Below, piece after piece: positions 6,994-15,443 of a stretch of 33,960 nt of DNA; position 1 is the stretch's first letter; the number at the start of each line of letters is the position of its first letter. Origin of the DNA: CAYRNC01 sp964425645 (GTDB lineage Bacteria > Bacillota > Clostridia > Peptostreptococcales > Anaerovoracaceae); contig CAYRNC010000012.1 in the NCBI GenBank assembly GCA_964425645.1, forward strand, positions 1-33,960, in the 5' to 3' direction. The position numbers were made by a program, and so were the translations under genes. The notes beneath the pieces are model-generated. The model saw only the letters and a list, made by a program, of their open reading frames with translations. It did no database searches and was not told the origin of the DNA.

Positions 6994-8388
6994 TCAAAAG
7001 TCTGCACACTTAGGCGTGCGTGGAAACGACATAACATCTCTGATGTTTCCCATGCCCGTGATATACATAAGTATCCTTTCAAAACCCAAACCGAAACCTG
7101 AATGTACAACCCCTCCATATCTTCTAAGGTCAAGATACCACCAATAGTCTTTCTCATCCAGGCTCATTTCGCGTATCCGTGAAAGGAGCACATCGTACCT
7201 CTCTTCTCTTTGACTTCCCCCGATAATCTCCCCTACCTGCGGAACGAGCAGATCCATTGCCGCCACAGTCCGACCATCATCATTCAAACGCATATAAAAG
7301 GCCTTTATATCCTTGGGGTAATCAGTTACAAATACCGGCTTTCCAAACACTTCTTCCGTAATGTAACGCTCGTGTTCCGTTTGAAGGTCGATACCCCACC
7401 TGACCGGATAATTAAAATCCCTGCCGGCTTTTTCCAGCAAATCGATTGCTTCAGTATAAGTGATTCTCGCAAAATCGGAATCCACTATATTTTTCAGGCG
7501 CGCAAGCAGATCCTTATCGAAATGTTCGTTAAAGAACTCCATCTCCTTATGTGCTTCTTTCATTACGTAATTTATTATATATTTCATCATGGCTTCGGCC
7601 ATATCCATATTGTCTGAAAGATCTGCAAAAGCAACCTCCGGTTCTATCATCCAAAACTCCGATGCATGCCTTGCGGTGTTGGAATTTTCGGCTCTGAAAG
7701 TCGGTCCAAAAGTATAAATTTTACGAAATGCCAGCGCGTAGGCTTCCCCTTCCAGTTGACCGCTCACAGTCAGCTTTGTCTCTTTACCGAAAAAATCCTG
7801 ACTGTAATCCACGTCTCCGTTTTCTTTTCTTGGAGGATTGTTAATATCCAATGCGGTAACCTGAAACATCTGACCTGCCCCTTCACAGTCGCTGCCGGTT
7901 ATAATTGGCGTATTAACGTAAACGTAGCCGTTATCCTGAAAGAAACGATGAACCGCATAGGCAGCTAACGACCTGACCCTGAAAACAGCAAAAAATGTAT
8001 TGCTCCTGGGCCTTAAATGCGCAATTTCACGAAGGAACTCCATGCTGTGCCTTTTCTTTTGAAGAGGATAATCAAGATCAGACGCGGCCTCAAGGACCAT
8101 TTTTTTAGCATTAATTTCAAAGGGTTGCTTAGATTCCGGTGTAAGGATCAGTGTCCCCTCAACTGTCAAAGCTGAAGAGATCCCGTATTTAGATATTTGA
8201 TTATAGCAGGACATGCTGTCCTTTTCATAAACCACCTGAACGGATTTGAAAAAGCTCCCGTCATTCAGTTCTATAAACCCGATTTTATTGGAACTTCGGT
8301 TGGACCTGATCCATCCGCTGATTCGCACATCGTTATTTGCATAATCCTCGGGGTTTTTAAATATTTGTTTCAACGACACATATTTCAT
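6994..8388 (-). CDS. asnS: Asparaginyl-tRNA synthetase
   Basis: A 464-residue class IIb aminoacyl-tRNA synthetase that charges tRNA-Asn. An N-terminal OB-fold anticodon-binding domain (about 15-105, VRISGWIRSNR) is followed by the class II core. Motif 2 reads FRAENSNTARHASEFWMIEPE, and motif 3 reads GFGLGFERILMYITG with an RDVMSFPRTP end typical of AsnRS. The length is normal for the family. The start has AAAGG six bases upstream. It is the last gene of the greA-lysS-asnS run, 76 bases after lysS, and is followed by an intrinsic terminator. No T-box leader is present before it. Confidence 0.96.
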   Translation of the reverse strand: MKYVSLKQIFKNPEDYANNDVRISGWIRSNRSSNKIGFIELNDGSFFKSVQVVYEKDSMSCYNQISKYGISSALTVEGTLILTPESKQPFEINAKKMVLEAASDLDYPLQKKRHSMEFLREIAHLRPRSNTFFAVFRVRSLAAYAVHRFFQDNGYVYVNTPIITGSDCEGAGQMFQVTALDINNPPRKENGDVDYSQDFFGKETKLTVSGQLEGEAYALAFRKIYTFGPTFRAENSNTARHASEFWMIEPEVAFADLSDNMDMAEAMMKYIINYVMKEAHKEMEFFNEHFDKDLLARLKNIVDSDFARITYTEAIDLLEKAGRDFNYPVRWGIDLQTEHERYITEEVFGKPVFVTDYPKDIKAFYMRLNDDGRTVAAMDLLVPQVGEIIGGSQREERYDVLLSRIREMSLDEKDYWWYLDLRRYGGVVHSGFGLGFERILMYITGMGNIRDVMSFPRTPKCADF

Positions 8389-8464
8389 TTTAAACCTTTC
8401 CGGCCGATAATTGACGTCATTTGTGCGCTAAGAAGCGTGCAAAACTGTGGATTCTGTGCAGTAT

Positions 8465-9964
8465 TTAAAGGGGTTTCATAGTTGGAAACAGTATTATATC
8501 CCTAATGGACGCCGCATTTGTCAACAGCATGATTATCCTGTCAATACCGATTCCCAATCCCCCCGTCGGGGGCAGACCCACCTCCAAAGCATTTACATAA
8601 TCTTCATCCATCGGATGGGCTTCATCATCACCCTTATCCAATTGACCCTGCTGCTCTTTAAAACGTTCATACTGATCAATGGGATCGTTTAACTCCGAGA
8701 ACGCGTTTGCCACTTCCCATGTGTTAATAAAGGCTTCAAAGCGGCGTGTAATTCTCGGGTCTTTTGCATCACGCTTGGCAAGGGGGGATATTTCCACGGG
8801 ATGACCGGTGATAAAAACGGGTCCGTCCAAATACGATTCGCAATATTCCTCAAACAGTTCGGCGATTATATGGCCCCTCGTGAGCTTGTCCGCATCCTCA
8901 ATATTATGCTTTTTTGCAATCTTTCGCGCTTCTTCATCTGTTTTAATCAAAGAGAAGTCTTCTCCTACCCAGGTCTTTACTGCATCCTGCATGGTTATTC
9001 GCTCCCACGGCGGCGTCAGATCAAAGGTTTTTCCTTGGTATTCTATCACCATGGACCCCAAGACATTCTTTGCCACGGTTGCCACTACAGTTTCGGTAAT
9101 ATCCATCATATCCTCCATATTTCCATATGCCTGATACAATTCCATGGACGTAAATTCAGGATTATGATTTTTATCCATGCCCTCATTCCTAAACATCTTA
9201 CCCATTTCATAGACGCGGTCAAGACCCCCGACAATCAGGCGCTTAAGATACAGTTCATTGGATATGCGGAGCTTTAATTCTATGTCCAGGGTATTATGAT
9301 GGGTGCTGAAAGGCCTGGCATTGGCCCCCCCTGCGATGGTGGTCAGTATGGGGGTGTCCACCTCAAGAAAACCTCTGCCCTCTAGATAATTTCTTATCTC
9401 CTTAATTATTTTGGAGCGAAGAATGAAAGTGTTTTTTACCTCCGGGTTAACGATAAGATCTATATATCTTTGGCGGTAACGGATATCCATGTCCTTAAGG
9501 CCGCTCCACTTGTCCGGAAGAGGATGAAGGGATTTAGAGAGCAATACGACTTCCTCCGCCTTGACAGAAATCTCTCCATGCTTTGTACGGAACACCTGTC
9601 CTGAAATCCCTAAAAGATCCCCGATATCGTAGGACAGAAATATTTCATACTCCGTTTGAGAAATTGAATCCGAACGAACATAAGCCTGTATTCTGCCTTG
9701 TTTATCTAGCACATCTATAAATGAGGCCTTACCCATACGGCGTTTTGCCATTATTCTACCCGCTATAGAGACCTTACGGCCGTCCATTTCATCAAAGCGA
9801 TCTTTAATATCCTCGCTGTGATGGGTAACATCCCAAGTTTCAATCAGATAGGGGTTTCTTCCCATCTCCTGAAGCTTGGACAGCTTCTCTCGCCGAATCT
9901 GCTTTTGCTCGTTCAGATCCGACTCCTGTTCCTCGTCACGTATCACCCTATGCTCATCCGACAT
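8465..9964 (-). CDS. lysS: Lysyl-tRNA synthetase, class II
   Basis: A 499-residue class II LysRS. A charged N-terminal helix and an OB-fold (about 60-165, VSIAGRIMAKRRMG) precede the catalytic core. Motif 2 is FRNEGMDKNHNPEFTSMELY, and motif 3 lies in TGGLGIGIDRIIMLLTNAAS followed by the family ending RDIILFPTMKP. It follows greA by 17 bases, an order common in Bacillota, and shares its promoter. The ATG at 9964 is preceded by GGAAGGAAGG. Confidence 0.97.
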   Translation of the reverse strand: MSDEHRVIRDEEQESDLNEQKQIRREKLSKLQEMGRNPYLIETWDVTHHSEDIKDRFDEMDGRKVSIAGRIMAKRRMGKASFIDVLDKQGRIQAYVRSDSISQTEYEIFLSYDIGDLLGISGQVFRTKHGEISVKAEEVVLLSKSLHPLPDKWSGLKDMDIRYRQRYIDLIVNPEVKNTFILRSKIIKEIRNYLEGRGFLEVDTPILTTIAGGANARPFSTHHNTLDIELKLRISNELYLKRLIVGGLDRVYEMGKMFRNEGMDKNHNPEFTSMELYQAYGNMEDMMDITETVVATVAKNVLGSMVIEYQGKTFDLTPPWERITMQDAVKTWVGEDFSLIKTDEEARKIAKKHNIEDADKLTRGHIIAELFEEYCESYLDGPVFITGHPVEISPLAKRDAKDPRITRRFEAFINTWEVANAFSELNDPIDQYERFKEQQGQLDKGDDEAHPMDEDYVNALEVGLPPTGGLGIGIDRIIMLLTNAASIRDIILFPTMKPL

Positions 9965-9981
9965 GTTTATCCTTCCTTCCG

Positions 9982-10455
9982 CTACCGATAAATCTCTAAA
10001 ATCTCATAACGAATAGTGCCATCCGGTACATTTACCTCAGCAATGTCTCCGACCTTTTTTCCCAAAAGCTGCTTACCCACTTCCGATTCATTGGATATTT
10101 TTCCTTCAAAGGGATCGGCCTCCGTTGAGCCGACGATCCAAAACTCAATTACCTCTTCATTTGCCATTTCCTTAATTTTAACCTTGAGGCCTACATTGAC
10201 TGTATCGCTTGGGATATCATTATTGTCCAGTATCTTGGCATTGCGAAGCATATTTTCCAACTTCATGATTCGATCTTCCAATTCAGCCTGCTCATTCTTT
10301 GCTGAATCATACTCTGAATTCTCTGAAATATCTCCATAGGAGATAGCCTCTTTAATCCGCTCTGCTACTTCCTTCCGTTTCACTGTTACCAGCTCATCGT
10401 ATTCAGCGACGATATTGTCATAGCCTTCTTGCGTAAGTAAAATGACTTCGGACAT
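9982..10455 (-). CDS. greA: Transcription elongation factor GreA
   Basis: A 157-residue GreA, the usual length. The N-terminal coiled-coil hairpin (about 1-75) carries the acidic tip residues in SYGDISENSEYDSAK. The C-terminal FKBP-like domain includes SNESEVGKQLLGKKVGD. It rescues backtracked RNA polymerase by stimulating transcript cleavage. The gene heads the greA-lysS-asnS transcript. Its ATG lies ten bases after GGAGG, and a sigma-A promoter lies about 110 bases upstream. Confidence 0.97.
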   Translation of the reverse strand: MSEVILLTQEGYDNIVAEYDELVTVKRKEVAERIKEAISYGDISENSEYDSAKNEQAELEDRIMKLENMLRNAKILDNNDIPSDTVNVGLKVKIKEMANEEVIEFWIVGSTEADPFEGKISNESEVGKQLLGKKVGDIAEVNVPDGTIRYEILEIYR

Positions 10456-10562
10456 TGCTGTTTATCCTCCACTTCCACCAAAGGAGACAACTGCGTTGCC
10501 CCCTCTTTTCTTCTTATTTCTGCTGGTTAATTATATGTCATTTCCATATCTATATGCACGGT

Positions 10563-10591
10563 ATTGTACTATAGGGGCCTTTGAAAGTCAA
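10563..10591 (-). promoter_or_regulatory. Sigma-A promoter for greA-lysS-asnS
   Basis: The minus strand reads TTGACT (10591-10586), a 17-base spacer and TACAAT (10568-10563). It lies just after the dus stop codon, so greA-lysS-asnS has its own promoter even though it points the same way as the mmd-dus operon. Confidence 0.75.
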
Positions 10592-10604
10592 GAAAAACAC
10601 AGGT

Positions 10605-11606
10605 CTAAAGCCTCCCAATTGCATTCAAAAAAGTTCGCATTTCGGCGACGGTCGATATGGAATTAATCCGGGATCGCATTTTCGCCGCACCCGGTAATCC
10701 TTTCAGGTACCAGGCTATATGCTTCCTCATTTCCAGCAGGGCCCGGAAATCTCCTTTAATATCGATCATCATAAGAAATTGATTTTCAATTACCGTAACC
10801 TTTTCTTTCATTGAAGGACAGTCAGGAAGCTGCATGCCCCGATAAAGAGCAAGGGCATCGCGAAAGATCCAAGGGTTGCCCAAAGCTCCTCGGGCAATCA
10901 TGACAAAATCGCAGTCGGTTTCATCGAGCATTCGATTCGCATCTTCTGCTGAATAAATATCGCCGCTTCCTATGACCGGAATTCCCACTCTTTTTTTTAC
11001 TTCCGCTATTGTCTGCCAGTCTGCCTTACCGCTGTAAAGTTGATCCCCGGTTCGGCCGTGAACAGCTATCGCGGATGCTCCGGCCTCCTCCATCATGCAT
11101 GCAAAATCGCTAACATTGATACTGTGCTTATCCCATCCGATACGACATTTAACAGTGACAGGCTTCGGTTCACGTTCTTTTTTCAATGCACTTTTTTTTT
11201 CCGCACAAACCATCGCTTTTATGATTTGAACGGACAGCTTCGGGTTTTTCATCAGGGCGGCTCCCTCGCCGTTTTTTACTACTTTCGGTACGGGACAACC
11301 CATGTTTACATCAAAGCCCGCATTTTCACAGTCTTCCAACACCCTTACCGCCTCTGCCATGATATCGGGGCATGATCCGAACACCTGATATATGAGAGGC
11401 ATCTCGCAAGGAACAAAAAAAAGGAGGGATTTCGTTCCCTCACTGTTATAATAAAGGCCTTTGGCGCTTATCATTTCAGAATATACCAAAGCCGCCCCCT
11501 GTTCCTTACATTGCCTTCGAAAGGGACTGTCGGTAATGCCTGCCAAGGGAGCTAACAGAAACGGATTTTTCATTCTGATATTGCCTATATTAAAATTGCC
11601 TTTCAT
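10605..11606 (-). CDS. dusB: tRNA-dihydrouridine synthase (DusB-like)
   Basis: A 333-residue FMN enzyme that reduces uridines in tRNA. Near the N-terminus LAPLAGITDSPFRR is the FMN-binding start of the TIM barrel. Cys104 in NMGCPVPKVV is the catalytic acid, and AVHGRTGDQLYSG and VIGSGDIYS are later FMN and phosphate-binding loops. The helical C-terminal domain begins about residue 245. AAAGGAC lies just before the ATG. It is the last gene of the run that starts with mmdA, 88 bases after mmdB. A dus gene behind a decarboxylase operon has no evident functional link. Confidence 0.93.
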   Translation of the reverse strand: MKGNFNIGNIRMKNPFLLAPLAGITDSPFRRQCKEQGAALVYSEMISAKGLYYNSEGTKSLLFFVPCEMPLIYQVFGSCPDIMAEAVRVLEDCENAGFDVNMGCPVPKVVKNGEGAALMKNPKLSVQIIKAMVCAEKKSALKKEREPKPVTVKCRIGWDKHSINVSDFACMMEEAGASAIAVHGRTGDQLYSGKADWQTIAEVKKRVGIPVIGSGDIYSAEDANRMLDETDCDFVMIARGALGNPWIFRDALALYRGMQLPDCPSMKEKVTVIENQFLMMIDIKGDFRALLEMRKHIAWYLKGLPGAAKMRSRINSISTVAEMRTFLNAIGRL

Positions 11607-11694
11607 GCTGTCCTTTCTGTTTCGCTTTATGCTATGGGGACGGATCCCGTCACAATTACTAAAAATTTATGCAGCAGAAGCCATCCCCATTGCA

Positions 11695-12819
11695 TCAGTA
11701 ACCTGCAAACATCGACAGAAGCACACCGGCCGCCACGGCGGAACCGATAACCCCCGCCACATTTGGTCCCATAGCGTGCATGAGCAGGAAGTTGCTGGGC
11801 AGTGCCTCCTGGCCGACTTTTTGCGAAACCCGTGCCGCCATCGGAACCGCAGACACACCTGCAGAGCCGATGAGAGGGTTAATCTTTCCGCCTGACAATA
11901 CATTCATGAGTTTACCCAGCAGGACGCCTCCCGCCGATCCGATCATGAAGGCAAGTATGCCTAAAATCAGTATCTGGATAGTATCAAGCACAAGGAAAGT
12001 CGGTCCTACCGCAGACGCTCCCACAGATAAGCCCAGCACTATGGTTACGGTATTAACCAAAGCATTGGCTGATGTGTCGGATAACCTGAGCGTTTTGCCC
12101 GTTTCCTTAAACAGATTGCCTAACATAAGCATCCCTATTAAAGGAGCTGCCGGAGGTAAAATTAAAACCACAAGCACAGTGACCATAATTGGAAATATGA
12201 TCTTTTCCCTTTGACTGACCGGCCTGAGCTGTTCCATTTTAATCATGCGCTCTTTTTTAGTTGTAAGCGCTTTCATAATGGGGGGCTGTATTACGGGTAC
12301 AAGCGCCATGTATGAATAAGCCGATACAGCAATGGCACCCAGCAGATGCGGGGCTAATTTCGTAGTAAGAAATATTGCCGTCGGTCCGTCCGCTCCGCCT
12401 ATTATTCCGATGGATGCAGCCTCCTGCGCATTAAAGTTGGCGAACAGAATAGCCCCTAAAAAGCTGGTGAAAATCCCCAGCTGAGCCGCAGCTCCCAAAA
12501 GCAACGACCTCGGATTTGCAATGAGAGGACCGAAGTCCGTCATAGCACCTACGCCGAGAAAAATCAACGGCGGCAGTACACCCAGCTTGTTCAGCTGATA
12601 AAAAAGATTAAACAGTCCCCCCTGGTCGAACATACCCGACAAGGGAAGGTTTGACAACAGCATTCCAAATGCAATAGGTACCAATAAGAGGGGCTCAAAC
12701 CCCCGGTTTATAGCAAGATACAGGAAAAATAAGGCCACAAGCACCATTATCCCGCTTTTATAATCCATATTCAGAATGCCGGTAGAATATAGAAATTTAA
12801 CTATTGTTTCAAGAATCAT
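11695..12819 (-). CDS. mmdB: Sodium-pump decarboxylase beta subunit (MmdB/OadB family)
   Basis: A 374-residue membrane protein with about nine to eleven hydrophobic segments. It is the membrane decarboxylase subunit that removes carboxylate from carboxybiotin and exports Na+. GGADGPTAIFLTTKLAP and AYSYMALVPVIQPPIMKAL are signature segments with the conserved Asp of the sodium path. The C-terminal region carries AGVSAVPMAARVSQKVG, seen in all OadB/MmdB/GcdB proteins. The ribosome site is AAGGAGG nine bases before the ATG. It closes the A-D-C-B order of a methylmalonyl-CoA decarboxylase. The family cannot be told apart by this subunit alone; the alpha subunit decides. Confidence 0.93.
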   Translation of the reverse strand: MILETIVKFLYSTGILNMDYKSGIMVLVALFFLYLAINRGFEPLLLVPIAFGMLLSNLPLSGMFDQGGLFNLFYQLNKLGVLPPLIFLGVGAMTDFGPLIANPRSLLLGAAAQLGIFTSFLGAILFANFNAQEAASIGIIGGADGPTAIFLTTKLAPHLLGAIAVSAYSYMALVPVIQPPIMKALTTKKERMIKMEQLRPVSQREKIIFPIMVTVLVVLILPPAAPLIGMLMLGNLFKETGKTLRLSDTSANALVNTVTIVLGLSVGASAVGPTFLVLDTIQILILGILAFMIGSAGGVLLGKLMNVLSGGKINPLIGSAGVSAVPMAARVSQKVGQEALPSNFLLMHAMGPNVAGVIGSAVAAGVLLSMFAGY

Positions 12820-12852
12820 TCTTGTTATCCTCCTTATTTTGACTATAGGAGG

Positions 12853-13248
12853 TTATTTCAGGGTAAGCAATAAATCACCTGCATTAACCGAAGCACCCTT
12901 GATAACCTGAACCCCATCAACTGTTCCCGCCTGAGGAGCCATTATCTCGTTCTCCATCTTCATAGCCTCTAAAATGAACAATACATCTCCCTCTGAAACG
13001 GCTTGTCCATCTTTAACCTGAACATCCAATATGGTTCCGGGCATAGGGCTTTCGACTCTAAACGCTCCGGAAGAAGTTGCCGCGGGAGCCTTTGCAGGAG
13101 CAGGCGCCGGAGCAGCCGCAGGTGCGGGTACAGGAGCCGGGGCAGGTGCAGGTACAGAAACAGCAGCAGGTATGGGTGCAGCGGCTCCTGCCTCTTCCAC
13201 TTCAACCTGATAGGTTACTCCGTTTACTGTAATGTTATATTTTTTCAT
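12853..13248 (-). CDS. mmdC: Biotin carrier subunit of the decarboxylase (MmdC)
   Basis: A 131-residue biotin carrier. The C-terminal biotinyl domain (about 62-131) has the EAMKM motif at 94-98, with Lys97 as the biotin site. Residues 20-60 form an Ala/Pro linker encoded by GC-rich near-repeats (GCAGGTGC-like units), the flexible arm that moves biotin between the carboxyltransferase and the membrane subunit. AAGGAG lies nine bases before the ATG. Start and length match MmdC/GcdC gamma subunits. Confidence 0.95.
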   Translation of the reverse strand: MKKYNITVNGVTYQVEVEEAGAAAPIPAAVSVPAPAPAPVPAPAAAPAPAPAKAPAATSSGAFRVESPMPGTILDVQVKDGQAVSEGDVLFILEAMKMENEIMAPQAGTVDGVQVIKGASVNAGDLLLTLK

Positions 13249-13282
13249 TTCATCGATCTCCTTTGCTTAATAAATTGACAGC

Positions 13283-13723
13283 CTAAAACCTTCTGCTTTC
13301 TATGCTGTCCGCAGTGCCGGCGTTACCCCACGCAGGCCTGTCACCGGCTATGCGGCTGATCTTTTTTATTCTTAAATTACTGATGGATTCAGAACCCTCG
13401 CTTGCTGCTATTGCCCCTATCAGGACAGCGATCAAATCTAATCCCCGGTCAGCAGCCACAGTTTCGGCTACAGGCGAAGGCGACGATACCGCTTTTAAAT
13501 CTGCAGTGTCGTGTTCACTTTTTGAAGCAACCGATTTATCCACCCTTTGGAGTATGCGTGACATAAGGGATATGACGCCCCAAATAAGAACGAGCATGAT
13601 AAATGTAGTGCCGATACCCATTAAAGTAGTGACAAGGCCCCCCTCCAGTTTTTCAACAGAGGTCAGTTCAGCAAACAGTACCGGATCTGCGAATCGATCC
13701 ATTAAACCCAAATCTTTTTGCAT
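13283..13723 (-). CDS. mmdD: OadG/MmdD-type small membrane subunit
   Basis: A 146-residue protein with one transmembrane segment (about 28-52, GLVTTLMGIGTTFIMLVLIW), a charged linker and a C-terminal part ending in SIESRRF, the usual end of oxaloacetate or methylmalonyl-CoA decarboxylase gamma/delta subunits. It holds the soluble alpha subunit to the membrane. The ATG at 13723 is chosen because the GTG at 13732 is only one base from the AAGGAG site, while the ATG is eight bases away. It lies 12 bases after the mmdA stop. Confidence 0.88.
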   Translation of the reverse strand: MQKDLGLMDRFADPVLFAELTSVEKLEGGLVTTLMGIGTTFIMLVLIWGVISLMSRILQRVDKSVASKSEHDTADLKAVSSPSPVAETVAADRGLDLIAVLIGAIAASEGSESISNLRIKKISRIAGDRPAWGNAGTADSIESRRF

Positions 13724-13735
13724 TTCATACACTCC

Positions 13736-15277
13736 TTACAGTGGGATATTACCGTGCTTTTTAGCCGGCAGCGATTCCCTTTTTGAAGCCAGCATATCAA
13801 AGGCGCTGATTGCTCTTTGCCTAGCTGCAGCCGGTTCGATCACATCATCGACGTAGCCCAGCTCTGCCGCCCTGTACGGATTTGAAAATTTCTCCTCATA
13901 TTCGACAATTTTCTCCTGACGCTTAGCAGCGGGATCTGCCGCCTCCTCTATTTCTTTCTTAAACACTATATTTGCAGCACCCTCGGCACCCATGACGGCT
14001 ATTTGCGCACTGGGCCAAGCCAAAACCATATCGGCACCCAGTTCCTTATTGCACATTCCTATGTATGCGCCTCCATAAGCCTTTCTCGTTATCATGGTAA
14101 CTTTAGGTACGGTAGCTTCGCAATATGCATATAATAATTTCGCCCCGTGGCGGATTATGCCCCCATACTCTTGATCTGTTCCGGGCAGAAAACCGGGGAC
14201 ATCGACAATGGTAAGAAGCGGAATGTTGAATGCATCGCACCTTCTTACAAATCTTGCCGCTTTATCCGAAGCGTTAATATCAAGACATCCGGCCAAAACC
14301 TTAGGTTGACTTGCAACTACCCCTATGGTCTGCCCATCTAAGCGAATATAGCAGGTAACAATATTCTTTGCATAATGGGGCATAACATCATAGATAGTTT
14401 CATTATCAGCCATCCTTCTGATAATTTCATATATATCATACGCCTTGTTAGGGTTGTCCGGAATTATTTCGTTAAATTCGGGAATCATCCGATTCGGATC
14501 GTCGTCAGACGCATAAACCGGTGCCGTCTCCATATTGTTGGAAGGCAGATAGGAAAGCAGATCCCTTACCATGGCAAGAGTTTCATTGTCATCCTTTCCT
14601 ATGAAGTGTGCCACACCGCTTATGGTGTTGTGGGTCATGGCCCCTCCTAGCTTTTCCGATGAAATATCTTCCCCTGTTACAGTTTTAATTACCTGAGGCC
14701 CGGTAATAAACATCTGACTTGTTTTATCCACCATGTATACAAAGTCCATGATGGCCGGAGAATAAACCGCCCCGCCTGCGCAGGGTCCCATAATCACCGA
14801 TATCTGGGGAATTACGCCCGACGAAATGGTGTTATTGTAAAATATCTTGCCAAACCCCGAAAGGGAAGCAACCCCTTCCTGAATTCTAGCCCCGCCGGAA
14901 TCATTCAGTCCTACTATAGGAGCCCCCATTTTCAGAGCCATTTCCTGGACTTTTACAATCTTCTCAGCGTGATATTCACCGAGGGAGCCTCCCAATACTG
15001 TAAAGTCCTGTGCGAAGGCGAAAACCAACCTATCGTCCACAGTCCCATACCCCGTAACTACACCATCCCCGGGTGCTACGGTTTTCGCCATATCGAAATT
15101 AGTACTCCTGTGAGATACAAACGTATCAATTTCGACGAAACTGTCCTGATCAAACAACAAAGTCAGTCTCTCTCTTGCGGTCAGTTTTCCTTTTGCATGC
15201 TGTTGATCGATACGCTTTTGCCCTCCGCCCTGCAAAAGGGCCTCCTTCTTTAGGCGGAGATCTTCAATTTTGTTCAT
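13736..15277 (-). CDS. mmdA: Methylmalonyl-CoA decarboxylase alpha subunit (carboxyltransferase)
   Basis: A 513-residue acyl-CoA carboxyltransferase of the crotonase-like PccB/MmdA family. The N-terminal half includes VIGPCAGGAVYSPAIMDF-like substrate-binding loops (here IMGPCAGGAVYSPAIMDF), GLNDSGGARIQEGV and FITGPQVIKTVTGE; the C-terminal half has TRKAYGGAYIGMCNKELG. It moves the carboxyl group from methylmalonyl-CoA to biotin. With B, C and D subunits it forms a Na+-exporting decarboxylase. The length suits MmdA; glutaconyl-CoA decarboxylase alpha is longer (about 580 residues). The substrate is inferred, and a propionyl-CoA or related role is possible. No mmdE-like gene is present. AGGAGG lies before the ATG. 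Confidence 0.9.
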   Translation of the reverse strand: MNKIEDLRLKKEALLQGGGQKRIDQQHAKGKLTARERLTLLFDQDSFVEIDTFVSHRSTNFDMAKTVAPGDGVVTGYGTVDDRLVFAFAQDFTVLGGSLGEYHAEKIVKVQEMALKMGAPIVGLNDSGGARIQEGVASLSGFGKIFYNNTISSGVIPQISVIMGPCAGGAVYSPAIMDFVYMVDKTSQMFITGPQVIKTVTGEDISSEKLGGAMTHNTISGVAHFIGKDDNETLAMVRDLLSYLPSNNMETAPVYASDDDPNRMIPEFNEIIPDNPNKAYDIYEIIRRMADNETIYDVMPHYAKNIVTCYIRLDGQTIGVVASQPKVLAGCLDINASDKAARFVRRCDAFNIPLLTIVDVPGFLPGTDQEYGGIIRHGAKLLYAYCEATVPKVTMITRKAYGGAYIGMCNKELGADMVLAWPSAQIAVMGAEGAANIVFKKEIEEAADPAAKRQEKIVEYEEKFSNPYRAAELGYVDDVIEPAAARQRAISAFDMLASKRESLPAKKHGNIPL

Positions 15278-15365
15278 GCAATACTTCCTCCTATTCCTTA
15301 TATATGCTCAGCCGGTAATTCCGTATATACCAAACGCGGCACCTTTTTCGGAACCCAACGGCTTT

Positions 15366-15394
15366 ACTATATACCACTTTATTATTGAATACAA
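15366..15394 (-). promoter_or_regulatory. Sigma-A promoter for the mmdADCB-dus operon
   Basis: On the minus strand: TTGTAT (15394-15389), 17-base spacer, TATAGT (15371-15366), about 85 bases before the mmdA start. The 20-bp palindrome lies 12 bases upstream of the -35 element. Confidence 0.5.
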
Positions 15395-15406
15395 TAGGCT
15401 TAACTA

Positions 15407-15426
15407 TGTATACAGGCCTGTATACA
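15407..15426. promoter_or_regulatory. 20-bp perfect palindrome, candidate operator of the mmd operon
   Basis: TGTATACAGGCCTGTATACA is a perfect palindrome built of two self-complementary TGTATACA octamers around GGCC. It stands between the ftsH stop and the mmdA promoter. TGTATACA-like half sites are known from GntR-family regulators of organic-acid genes. The regulator is not in this window. No T-tract follows, so it is unlikely to be the ftsH terminator. Confidence 0.5.
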
Positions 15427-15443
15427 CAAACAGACTTTACCCA

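Noticed and set aside
8389..8464. T-box leader before asnS or lysS
   Set aside because: The gap of 76 bases before asnS and 17 before lysS have no specifier stem or antiterminator motif.
11640..11660. Small palindrome GACGGATCCCGTC near dus
   Set aside because: It is short and imperfect, and has no promoter or U-tract partner.
13036..13200. Tandem repeat or CRISPR-like array
   Set aside because: The GC-rich near-repeats only encode the Ala/Pro linker of the biotin carrier; no CRISPR repeats were seen anywhere in the window.
13003..13278. Long open frames opposite the biotin carrier and other genes
   Set aside because: They lie antisense or out of frame to clear genes, have no ribosome site and give low-complexity products.
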